Assembly: GCF_041242975.1 (NCBI RefSeq)
Contig: NZ_CP162488.1
Coordinates: 413,501 to 477,500 of the forward strand
Source: Xanthomonas sp. DAR 35659
GTDB lineage: Bacteria; Pseudomonadota; Gammaproteobacteria; Xanthomonadales; Xanthomonadaceae
DNA: 64,000 nt
Direction of reading: 5' to 3'
Position numbers and translations under genes: made by a program. Each line of letters begins with the position of its first letter. Within the stretch, counting starts at the first letter, position 1. Below, one piece after another: positions 57,054 through 63,483 of the stretch. The notes beneath the pieces are model-generated. The model was given only the letters and a program-made list of their open reading frames with translations, was not told the origin of the DNA and made no database searches.

Positions 57054-57511
57054 CTATGCGTCCTCGTCGTCCTCGTCGTAAGGAACTCGCGACCATGCGC
57101 AGCCGGGTTCTTGCCGGGTCGCGCACCAGCCCGCGGGCAGGTCGGCGAGCTCAGCGATCGTATGGTCGGTCTCGACCATGCAGCCTAGGCAGACCAACTT
57201 GAGATCCTTTTCGTCGAGCGTGGTGCCGCACAGGAACTGCCAGTCACCGTCGCGCTCGTGGTAGACCTCCCGCACCGGCTCTTCCGTGGCAGCGATGGCG
57301 TTGCCCTGCAGGTAGTCGACGGAAAGCGAAAACCTGCCTGATAGAGAAGCTGCACCGCCTTCCAACCGTCGAGATCGCGCCGAAGCGGAGCCATAAAGCC
57401 GCGCCCCATCGGCGAAAGTGGCGCGCGACACGTGGGGCAGGGCGACGGTGCGCCATCCGGGCGCAGTGCGCGTTTGAAGCTCAGGCGGCATTGGAGACAG
57501 GCATGTGCCAT
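57054..57511 (-). pseudogene. Frameshifted Cys-rich / DUF2185-like gene
   Basis: The first frame (MAHACLQCRLSFKRALRPDG ... WKAVQLLYQAGFRF) carries two CxxC pairs; after about 57325 the similarity continues in another frame (SVDYLQGNAIAATEEP, DWQFLCGTTLDEKDLKLVCL, ELADLPAGWCATRQEPG). The second part has the CGTT/ELADLP pattern of immunity-like DUF2185 proteins. Neither frame alone makes a full protein. The shift lies in GGCAGGTTTTCGCTTTCC. It may be a real mutation or a base-calling slip at the T-runs. Confidence 0.65.
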
Positions 57512-57633
57512 CAGATACTGCGGACCACGCCGGGCAGGCGGTGGGCCAGCCGGGTCCCTTAGGGAGCGAAATCCTGCCCGTGGCGGACCTCCATTCTGCT
57601 CGATCTTTCAGTGCGTGAAGTCACGGCTGCGCA

Positions 57634-57693
57634 ACCTAACACCTGAGTTAAGGCGCGCCGCGAAGCAGCGTCGGCTTGGATGAGTTGTTAGGC
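57634..57693 (-). repeat. attC site of cassette 6 (distal end of array)
   Basis: A 60-bp site from ACCTAAC to GTTAGGC. Inner arms are AAGGCGCGCCGCG and CAGCGTCGGCTTGGATGAG. It is the most degenerate of the six and marks the distal end; no further site was found to its left. The cassette-6 stop codon TAA falls in the right core. Confidence 0.88.
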
Positions 57694-57987
57694 CCGCTGG
57701 ACCTCGCCGCCAGCGACAGAAGCGATGAACTCTGCTGTCTGCCGACAAAGCGATTGATCCGAAGAGCGAACCACCAGAATCAAAGGGTCAATGGAAATCG
57801 GTTCTATGTCCACCCGTTGCCCCGGATTGCTGCGCAAGCAAACGGTTAGCTCTGTCCATTGGCGATCCTCTGGGTTGACGCTGTCGCCGTCAGAGTCGAT
57901 ATCGCAACCGACGCCCCACAGGTGCTCGGCAACCTGAAAGTAGGGTGGCCGAGCGCCTGGCGCGATGATTTGCAGGGAGTGATCCAT
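57688..57987 (-). CDS. Cassette 6: unknown 99-residue protein
   Basis: The protein begins MDHSLQIIAPGARPPYFQVA and contains a Cys in GVGCDIDSDGDS and a beta-rich WTELTVCLRSNPGQRVDIEP segment. It has no signal peptide or helix. Its TAA stop (57688-57690) is supplied by the attC core. No family recognised; small cytosolic proteins of this type are common in cassettes. Confidence 0.72.
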   Translation of the reverse strand: MDHSLQIIAPGARPPYFQVAEHLWGVGCDIDSDGDSVNPEDRQWTELTVCLRSNPGQRVDIEPISIDPLILVVRSSDQSLCRQTAEFIASVAGGEVQRA

Positions 57988-58025
57988 TGCTTATTTGGCA
58001 GATCGCTGTGGAGAGTAGGTTGCGG

Positions 58026-58085
58026 GCCTAACGCCGGAGTTAGGGCGCGTGAGGTACGCACGTCGCCTTGAACGAATTGTTAGGC
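58026..58085 (-). repeat. attC site of cassette 5
   Basis: A 60-bp site from GCCTAAC to GTTAGGC. Inner arms are GGAGTTAGGGCGCG and CGTCGCCTTGAACGAATT. The right core overlaps the TAA stop of the CPBP cassette gene. Confidence 0.9.
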
Positions 58086-59000
58086 CGCCGGCTTGAGGAA
58101 GGCGCCACGCCGTCGTGCCGTGCGTAGCAACAGCACAACCACGACTGTGGCTGACACGATCACCAGCAGCGAACTTTCCGGACCGAACATCCCGCCGGTC
58201 AGCCAGTCGGGCCCGGCATAGCGGCTTTCGAGCGGCGCTACGGCGCGCCAGTCCTCGATGCCGGAAAGCGGCACGCCACTGAGAAAGATGGTGAAGTTCC
58301 ATGCTGCGTGATTGGCGGCCACCACCCACAGGTTGCGCGTCAGGACGAACAGCCCGCCCCATAGCAGGCCCAGCACTGTCACCGAAATCAGCATGGCTAC
58401 GACATCGCCGGGTCCACCGTGCGCCACGTTCTCCAAGTGCGGCAGGGCGAACAGCACCGCTTGCACCGCCAATGCCACCACTGTTCCCCAAGCCCGCTCC
58501 AGCAGACGAAACAGCAGGCACCGGTGGACCAGCTCTTCTAGGGTGGCCGCAATTCCAATGAAGGCCGCCACGCCCAGCAGAGCCGGCGAGGCGCCGCGAA
58601 ACAGCACCAGTTCGTAGGCGCCGAACGCGAACAGCATGGCGATCGGCAACGCTACCAGAGCGGCGCCGCCTACACCGCCAAGTATCAGGGGAACCGGCTG
58701 CAGCTGCAGCTCGGTCGCTTTGCGCCTTTCATGCCAGCGCACATAGGCCCAGTAGCCCACGATGGCCACAAGGATGATGCCGGCACGTCTGAACACGCTG
58801 AGCCATGCGGGTCCAGGCTGGAACACCGTATCGATCAGTGGTAGCAGGCCTTGCCGAAAGACCAATACCGAACCCATGATCGCCACTCCGCCCAGCAGGA
58901 GCGAGCCAAGCATCCGGAAGGTGACGCGTATGCGCTGGCGCGCGATGCCTTCCGATTCTGCAGGAAGGGGGCGGCTTGGGTCGAAACGATCAGAAGACAT
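58080..59000 (-). CDS. Cassette 5: CPBP-family intramembrane metalloprotease
   Basis: 306 residues from the ATG at 58998-59000. CPBP motifs are intact: EELVHRCLLFR (EExxxR), LPHLENV (His) and NHAAWNF (HxxxN). About eight hydrophobic segments. The region after the last motif (DWLTGGMFGPESSL) nearly repeats the core-genome CPBP protein at 13069-14001 (EWLTGGAFGPEASL), so the two share ancestry. It is long for an integron cassette. The stop TAA (58080-58082) lies in the attC core. The likely role is processing of membrane substrates or peptide self-protection. Confidence 0.85.
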   Translation of the reverse strand: MSSDRFDPSRPLPAESEGIARQRIRVTFRMLGSLLLGGVAIMGSVLVFRQGLLPLIDTVFQPGPAWLSVFRRAGIILVAIVGYWAYVRWHERRKATELQLQPVPLILGGVGGAALVALPIAMLFAFGAYELVLFRGASPALLGVAAFIGIAATLEELVHRCLLFRLLERAWGTVVALAVQAVLFALPHLENVAHGGPGDVVAMLISVTVLGLLWGGLFVLTRNLWVVAANHAAWNFTIFLSGVPLSGIEDWRAVAPLESRYAGPDWLTGGMFGPESSLLVIVSATVVVVLLLRTARRRGAFLKPAA

Positions 59001-59070
59001 GGCATCTTTGCTGGATAGGGACGAGTCAGGGGGCAGAGAATCTGCAGCCGGGTCGTGATCTTGCAGGTCG

Positions 59071-59130
59071 GTCTAACGCCTGAATTAAGCCGACCCGCGA
59101 AGCGGGTTCGGCTTGAATGAATTGTTAGGG
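59071..59130 (-). repeat. attC site of cassette 4
   Basis: A 60-bp site from GTCTAAC to GTTAGGG with nearly perfect inner symmetry (GCCGACCCGCGAAGCGGGTT then CGGC). It is the best-formed site of the array. Confidence 0.93.
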
Positions 59131-59430
59131 CCCACTAGCGAGAGAGCGAATCTGCCGCTCTTGGCGCTGACGGACCCAGACTGTAATACCGCGATTAATA
59201 GCCCGAATAAGACCGCCGGCCACAAGCGAGGCAAGTAATAGCCAAACAAATGTTGAGTTGTGACCCTTTCTGTAGTGACTAGACTCAAATTGCAAAAGGT
59301 AGAAGAGCAAGAGCCAGGAGCAAAACCAGGCAATCAGCCATATATTGAAGCTCGTCTTGTGCCACGGCGCGACCAGCGGGAAAAAGAACGCAACGAGCAG
59401 AGCACACATGGCAAAAATTGCTGTGGCCAC
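59125..59430 (-). CDS. Cassette 4: small membrane protein
   Basis: 101 residues from a GTG at 59428-59430, only 20 bp after the preceding attC. Hydrophobic segments at about 4-22, 29-47 and 62-78; the C-terminal third is Arg-rich (VRQRQERQIRSLASG). The TAA stop (59125-59127) lies in the attC core. Function unknown; composition is AT-richer than that of neighbouring chromosome genes. Confidence 0.72.
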   Translation of the reverse strand: MATAIFAMCALLVAFFFPLVAPWHKTSFNIWLIAWFCSWLLLFYLLQFESSHYRKGHNSTFVWLLLASLVAGGLIRAINRGITVWVRQRQERQIRSLASGP

Positions 59431-59449
59431 GACTGAGCCTCCTTGTGGG

Positions 59450-59509
59450 CCCTAACGCCTGAGTTAAGCAGTGCCGGGAAGCGGCATCGGCTTGAGTGAA
59501 TTGTTAGGC
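59450..59509 (-). repeat. attC site of cassette 3
   Basis: A 60-bp site from CCCTAAC to GTTAGGC with arms CAGTGCCGGGAAGCGGCATC and CGGCTTGAGTGAATT. Its core pairs with the cassette-4 boundary. Confidence 0.9.
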
Positions 59510-59511
59510 CC

Positions 59512-59751
59512 CTACTCGCGAGGGTACCAACCGTCTTTGTTGCGTTCTGGCAAAGGCACCCCCTTGCTATGCAAGTGCTCGACAAATCGATCCTCTACGA
59601 TCGGACCCCATCCGTCATGGCCGCTCTCCCAGCATGTGCGGCATACGGTTAGCTTTTAGCTAGGAATAACCTTGCCAGCGTAAATGTGCGGCCCGAACTG
59701 GAACGAAGATCTGCATAAATCGCAGTTGTACATGAACTTGGGATCGGGCAT
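59512..59751 (-). pseudogene. Cassette 3: Cys-rich gene with an internal stop
   Basis: From the ATG at 59749-59751 the frame reads MPDPKFMYNCDLCRSSFQFG then PHIYAGKVIPS and meets TAA at 59656-59658 (codon 32). It then continues in the same frame: KLTVCRTCWESGHDGWGPIV, LHSKGVPLPERNKDGWYPRE, ending in TAG at 59512-59514. Two CxxC pairs on either side of the stop would form one zinc ribbon, so a single Tyr-type codon has probably become TAA. The reading frame is otherwise intact for 79 codons. Confidence 0.7.
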
Positions 59752-59771
59752 CTGCGGATATCCTTTGTGCG

Positions 59772-59831
59772 GCCTAACGCATGAATTAAGCCGACTCGCC
59801 AAGTGGGTTCGGCTTGAATGGATTGTTAGGG
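59772..59831 (-). repeat. attC site of cassette 2
   Basis: A 60-bp site from GCCTAAC to GTTAGGG with arms GCCGACTCGCC and GTGGGTTCGGCTTGAATGGA. The right core contains the TAA stop of the cassette-2 gene. Confidence 0.92.
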
Positions 59832-60236
59832 CTCATGCCGGGGCACTGACCGCGAGCGATAATCGGTGCCTGCAGGAGCCCAGAACATGAAACCGTTCTT
59901 GGAGATCTCCAGTGTATCCGATAGCCCGCGCTCTCTAAGCTCGCGCCGCAAGCCATCAATGCCGTCAGACGTCTCAATAATGTATCCCTCTGACAACACG
60001 TCCCCATAGTGCTTCTCGGTGTTCTGGCGGGCAAGGTCAACAATGTCCTCGGAAGACGCCCCAATAGACCATACGTGGACGTCTTGATCCGTGGCGTAAG
60101 TCTTGATGCGCCAGGCGCCGTCGTCAGTTCCAAGGAACTGAATAGTGTCAAAGACATCGTCAGTCGCTTCCGCCTCGGAGTTGCTGAGGTAGCTGCTTTG
60201 AACTGTGAGAAAGAAGACTACGAGGACGATCTTCAT
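59826..60236 (-). CDS. Cassette 2: secreted protein of unknown function
   Basis: 136 residues from the ATG at 60234-60236 with a short signal peptide (MKIVLVVFFLTVQSSYL). The mature part is acidic: DDVFDTIQFLGTDDGAWRIK, ATDQDVHVWSIGASSEDIVD, LRRELRERGLSDTLEIS and FMFWAPAGTDY. The gene starts 3 bp from attC F and its stop lies in attC E, so it fills the whole cassette. No family recognised. Composition is distinctly AT-richer than that of the core genes. Confidence 0.75.
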   Translation of the reverse strand: MKIVLVVFFLTVQSSYLSNSEAEATDDVFDTIQFLGTDDGAWRIKTYATDQDVHVWSIGASSEDIVDLARQNTEKHYGDVLSEGYIIETSDGIDGLRRELRERGLSDTLEISKNGFMFWAPAGTDYRSRSVPRHEP

Positions 60237-60239
60237 GAG

Positions 60240-60299
60240 ACCTAACGCCTGAATTAAGCCGACTGGCGAAGCTAGTTCGGCTTGAACTAATTGTTAGAC
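60240..60299 (-). repeat. attC site of cassette 1
   Basis: A 60-bp site from ACCTAAC to GTTAGAC with arms GCCGACTGGCGAAGCTAGTT and CGGCTTGAACTAATT. Its right core (GTTAGACAGC) is the same as the core at the attI junction (minus strand, 60836-60830). Confidence 0.93.
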
Positions 60300-60308
60300 A
60301 GCGGCTGA

Positions 60309-60812
60309 CTATCTTTGACTTGCCAGCCATCGCGCCATCTCTGTGACAAGAACAAATGTAGCTATCAAGAAGTCGACTCTTACACCGGAGGCCCCGAAAG
60401 TGTGCTTCTTTCCTGGTTGTTTCTGCGAGAACTCAACGTATCGTTTGGCAAGTGGATGAAAAGAACTGTTAATGCTTTTAATAGAGTCAACTTGCCTAGC
60501 GAGTTGAGCAACCTTGTCCTCTGCAAGTGTATCTCCATCATGTGCCATGCCATTACGAATGCGGTTGACCTCATGAGCAGACGCCAAAAAAGGAACTGGC
60601 ATGCCAAAGGCCGCTGCCAGTGCGATTTTCTGCGCCGTGAAGCCTGGCACCTTGATGTATGGAGCCAGGTCGCTTGTGATCCGAGAACGCAAGAAGTGAT
60701 TGAGAACTTTCTCTAGCGCGAGATGCATGCGTAGCACAACGCCTATTTCATCTTCAGTTTCGGCGGCGTCGATCAACTTTCCTGTGTCAAACCAATCCGC
60801 TATAACATCCAC
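60309..60812 (-). CDS. Cassette 1: HEPN-motif protein
   Basis: 167 residues from a GTG at 60810-60812, which has a perfect AGGAGG six bases upstream and lies inside the cassette; ATGs further upstream (60842, 60923) would start in attI and are rejected. The protein is helical, with EDEIGVVLRMHLALEKVLNH, IKVPGFTAQKIALAAAFG and EVNRIRNGMAHDGDTLAED. RNGMAH fits the RNxxxH signature of HEPN ribonuclease-type domains, and the DEIGVVLR-type acidic helix before it also fits. It ends in a hydrophobic FLIATFVLVTEMARWL helix. A role in RNA cleavage or defence is inferred from the motif. It is the first cassette, hence the best expressed. Confidence 0.72.
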   Translation of the reverse strand: MDVIADWFDTGKLIDAAETEDEIGVVLRMHLALEKVLNHFLRSRITSDLAPYIKVPGFTAQKIALAAAFGMPVPFLASAHEVNRIRNGMAHDGDTLAEDKVAQLARQVDSIKSINSSFHPLAKRYVEFSQKQPGKKHTFGASGVRVDFLIATFVLVTEMARWLASQR

Positions 60813-60829
60813 GACGTGCCTCCTCTGCT

Positions 60830-60836
60830 GTCTAAC
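60830..60836 (-). other. attI recombination junction
   Basis: GTCTAAC (GTTAGAC on the minus strand) is the core at the integrase side of cassette 1 and is followed by the same CAGC as attC F. The attI region proper extends to the right, towards the intI stub. Confidence 0.65.
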
Positions 60837-60871
60837 TACCATTGTACCGCCCAAAAGCGGTGATGCACCAA

Positions 60872-60899
60872 GTATTACCCAACGCCAGACGTCTGCAAA
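60872..60899 (-). promoter_or_regulatory. Candidate cassette promoter Pc
   Basis: On the minus strand TTTGCA (60899-60894) and TAATAC (60877-60872) are separated by 16 bp, pointing into the cassette array. The position between the intI stub and attI is that expected for Pc. The match is moderate and other spacings are possible (a TACAAT lies nearer the junction). Confidence 0.45.
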
Positions 60900-60994
60900 G
60901 CACAAATTTGTAAAATAAATCAATAGCCTGCCAAGTATTGGTCGCGCTTCCAGGCGTCGATGCCGGCTGCGCTATCCGACATTCGATCTGCCGT

Positions 60995-61126
60995 ATGAGT
61001 TACGCCCGCGAAGATCGAGGTGTAACGGCGCATCCGCTGCCGAGGTTGCTGGCGCAGGCGCATGGCCGATTGCGGCTTCGGCATTACAGCCTGCGCACGG
61101 AGCAAGCGCATGTTGGCTGGCTATGA
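60995..61126 (+). pseudogene. intI: Truncated integron integrase (intI remnant)
   Basis: The plus-strand frame from the ATG at 60995 includes LPRLLAQAHGRLRLRHYSLR then TEQAHVGWL before a TGA. This matches the first 30 or so residues of IntI (PRLLDQVRxRIRxKHYSLRTEQAYVxWI). Nothing of the catalytic domain (R-H-R-Y motifs) or the IntI-specific alpha region is found downstream. It is divergent from the cassettes, as in a standard integron. The integrase is therefore non-functional. Confidence 0.82.
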
Positions 61127-61213
61127 GCGGAAGGTGCGCAAATGGCGCATATGCGGACGGCCGCCGTAGACATCGAAAGATGTTTAGCGACGGCCCGCGA
61201 GCGGCAGCGACCT

Positions 61214-61511
61214 TCATTGCCTTCGCCAGCGCGCCTCCACGTTGAGTAGCACTTCGCAGTCGCAGAAGCCGCCGTAGCTCTTCAGCCAGGGGACGACCAG
61301 CGCGGGCTGCAGATGGTGCGCGAGCAGAAACTGCTCGGTACGCCGCAAGGAAAAAGTCGCAGCCCTCTGCGCGGGCTGCGTGCAGATGCTCGAACAAGGC
61401 CCAGAGAGTTTCCTTCGGCATCGGTAGGGCAGCCTCTCCGATCGCACGCTGCCTGGCCTCCTCGGCCCTGCGCAGTTGCTGGCGTCGCTGGATTTCCGAT
61501 TTCTCTGGCAT
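61214..61511 (-). pseudogene. Frameshifted DUF2695 gene
   Basis: From the ATG at 61509-61511 the first frame gives MPEKSEIQRRQQLRRAEEAR and PMPKETLWALFEHLHAARAE with GCD; after the A-run at 61351-61355 the homologous sequence goes on in another frame (SLRRTEQFLLAHHLQPALVV, PWLKSYGGFCDCEVLLNVEA). The joined product has the DUF2695 form, including GGxCDCEVLxNVE. One inserted base in the homopolymer explains the break. It could be a real frameshift or a sequencing slip. Confidence 0.75.
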
Positions 61512-61594
61512 GGGCGTTCGTGAGAAAAGACTTCCAATCCTGGCTGTCGCCGTCCGTCCGAGGCAAGCCCGTCTGCATGGCCTCCGCTTGAACG

Positions 61595-61816
61595 CTAGGC
61601 CGCCGCAGCATGCCCCGGCCGCCAGCCAAGGAGGCGGGCAGGCAGGAACAGAATGGCGCGCAGGAGCGCGAACACGGCGGAGAACGTGATCCCCACAAGG
61701 CGGAACGGCAAGCTCAATAGCCAGACGATTGGCCACAAGACCACGACCAGCAGGGCGAGCGGCCAGCACAGGACAAGGAGCAGGCACCAGGCAATTGTCG
61801 CAATCAGCGTTTTCAC
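61595..61816 (-). CDS. Small two-helix membrane protein
   Basis: 73 residues from a GTG at 61814-61816 with AAGGAG seven bases upstream. Hydrophobic stretches at about 2-22 (TLIATIAWCLLLVLCWPLAL) and 24-58 make up most of the protein; the tail is LLGWRPGHAAAA. Function unknown. It is downstream of and in the same direction as no other obvious partner except the DUF2695 remnant. Confidence 0.6.
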   Translation of the reverse strand: MKTLIATIAWCLLLVLCWPLALLVVVLWPIVWLLSLPFRLVGITFSAVFALLRAILFLPARLLGWRPGHAAAA

Positions 61817-62143
61817 GATGCGGCTCCTTCGACCCGTGAGCGGAGCCGGAAGGATCGCAGATTGCCAGGCATTGCGACCACTGGCCTGCGACGAACCAGC
61901 CAACGCGGTGGATAAAAGCGCCGAATGTGGCGACGAACTGCCAGTGGCATACGCCCGAGTCATAGCGAAAGCCGCCACGCGCGCCGAAGCTCCGGACCGG
62001 AACATCAAGCATTAACCCGCACGTAGCGGGGCGAGGCGCCATGGCGCCGCGCCCACGTGGCGTGTTGTACCGTTGCCACGCGCCCTACCCGATGTCGCGC
62101 GACGGCGCAGGGCGATGCCTTTCTTCTCCAGCAGACCCGATCG
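61817..62143. other. Intergenic, no gene seen
   Basis: These 327 bp separate the two-helix membrane protein from the citrate-type symporter. Only chance frames are visible. GAAGCTCCGGACCGG-type short repeats do not form a clear element. Confidence 0.4.
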
Positions 62144-63451
62144 ATGATGTCTTCCACTACGTCCCCTGCCGCCCCCGATGCCGCGCCGCACGGCGCCGCC
62201 GCCGTGTTCCGCGTGGTCACCGGCAACTTCCTCGAGATGTACGACTTCATGGTCTATGGCTTCTATGCCACGGCCATCGGCCATGCGTTCTTCCCGGCGA
62301 AAAGCGCGTTCGCCTCGTTGATGCTGTCGCTGGCCACGTTCGGCGCCGGCTTCCTGATGCGCCCGATCGGCGCGCTGGTGCTGGGCGGCTACATCGACCG
62401 GAACGGGCGCCGCAAAGGCCTGATCCTGACCCTGGGGCTGATGTCGGCCGGCGTGCTGTTGATCGCCTTCGTCCCCGGCTACGGCACCATCGGCGTGCTG
62501 GCACCGTTGTTGGTGCTGCTGGGCCGCCTGCTGCAGGGCTTCTCCGCCGGCGCCGAACTGGGCGGCGTGTCGGTATACCTGGCCGAGATCGCCACGCCGG
62601 GTCGGCGCGGTTTCTACGTGGCCTGGCAGTCGGCCAGCCAGCAGGTGGCGGTGGTGTTCGCCGCCGCGCTTGGCGTCGCCCTGCATGCGCTGCTGGCCGA
62701 CAGCGTGATGGACGATTGGGGGTGGCGCGTTCCGTTCTTTATCGGCAGCCTGATCGTGCCGCTGATTTTCTTCATCCGCCGCTCGCTGCAGGAAACCCCG
62801 GAGTTCGCCGCGCGGCAGGCGCCGGACCTGGCCGGCATCGCGCGCTCGCTGCGCGCCAATGTCGGGCTGATCCTGGCCGGCGTGGGCATGGTGATGATGA
62901 CCACCGTGTCGTTCTACCTGATCACCGCCTACATGCCGACCTACGGCCGGACCGAGCTGCAGCTGAGCGAGTTGGACAGCCTGGTGGTGACCGGCTGCAT
63001 CGGCTTGTCCAATTTCGTGTGGCTGCCGGTGATGGGCGCGCTGAGCGACCGTATCGGTCGCAAACCGCTGCTGGTGTTCGCCAGTGTGGCGATGCTGCTG
63101 ACGGTGTGGCCGGCGCTGCAGTGGCTGGTCGACGCGCCGTCGTTCGTGCGGCTGCTGCTGGTCGGCGAATGGCTATCGCTGCTGTACGGCGCCTACAACG
63201 GTGCGATGGTGGTGGCGCTGACCGAGGTGATGCCGGCGGAGGTGCGTACCACCGGCTTCTCGCTGGCCTACAGCCTGGCCACCGCGACGATGGGCGGCTT
63301 CACCCCGGCGGTGTCCACCTGGCTGATCCACGCCACCCACAGCCGCGCCGCGCCGGCGCTGTGGCTGTCGCTGGCGGCGCTGATCGGGCTGGGCTGCACC
63401 TTGCTGCTGTTCCGCCGTCAGCGCGGCGGCGGCGCCCCTGTCGCCGCCTGA
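62144..63451 (+). CDS. citA: Citrate/tricarboxylate-proton symporter (MFS, MHS family)
   Basis: 435 residues from the ATG at 62144 ([15 protein letters not shown]). It matches CitA-type symporters: [80 protein letters not shown] and [20 protein letters not shown]. Twelve transmembrane helices are apparent. It imports citrate or a related tri- or dicarboxylate with protons; the exact substrate is inferred from the family. No regulator is adjacent. Confidence 0.85.
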   Translation: MMSSTTSPAAPDAAPHGAAAVFRVVTGNFLEMYDFMVYGFYATAIGHAFFPAKSAFASLMLSLATFGAGFLMRPIGALVLGGYIDRNGRRKGLILTLGLMSAGVLLIAFVPGYGTIGVLAPLLVLLGRLLQGFSAGAELGGVSVYLAEIATPGRRGFYVAWQSASQQVAVVFAAALGVALHALLADSVMDDWGWRVPFFIGSLIVPLIFFIRRSLQETPEFAARQAPDLAGIARSLRANVGLILAGVGMVMMTTVSFYLITAYMPTYGRTELQLSELDSLVVTGCIGLSNFVWLPVMGALSDRIGRKPLLVFASVAMLLTVWPALQWLVDAPSFVRLLLVGEWLSLLYGAYNGAMVVALTEVMPAEVRTTGFSLAYSLATATMGGFTPAVSTWLIHATHSRAAPALWLSLAALIGLGCTLLLFRRQRGGGAPVAA

Positions 63452-63483
63452 GCGCGGCGCGGCGTCTGCGCGGTTCCCGCGCC

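Larger units (their letters stand above)
57634..61126 (-). mobile_element. Chromosomal integron with six cassettes and a dead integrase
   Basis: Six attC sites, all exactly 60 bp from RYYYAAC to GTTRRRY, separate six cassettes whose genes all run on the minus strand. The array starts at an attI-type GTCTAAC at 60830-60836, next to a candidate Pc promoter and a plus-strand intI stub. Divergent intI and array are the standard integron layout. Base composition varies from cassette to cassette, several being much AT-richer than the chromosome. With the integrase truncated, the array can change only through an integrase supplied in trans. Confidence 0.9.

Noticed and set aside
59334..59585. An 83-codon minus-strand frame across the boundary of cassettes 3 and 4.
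   Set aside because: It runs through an attC site (59450-59509), which would have to be translated; each side has a better gene.
60309..60923. Longer starts (ATG at 60842 or 60923) for the first cassette gene.
   Set aside because: They would place the start within attI and the promoter region; the GTG at 60812 has a perfect AGGAGG and lies within the cassette.
60920..61111. A 63-codon minus-strand frame opposite the intI stub.
   Set aside because: It is the antisense of the recognisable IntI N-terminus and has no independent support.
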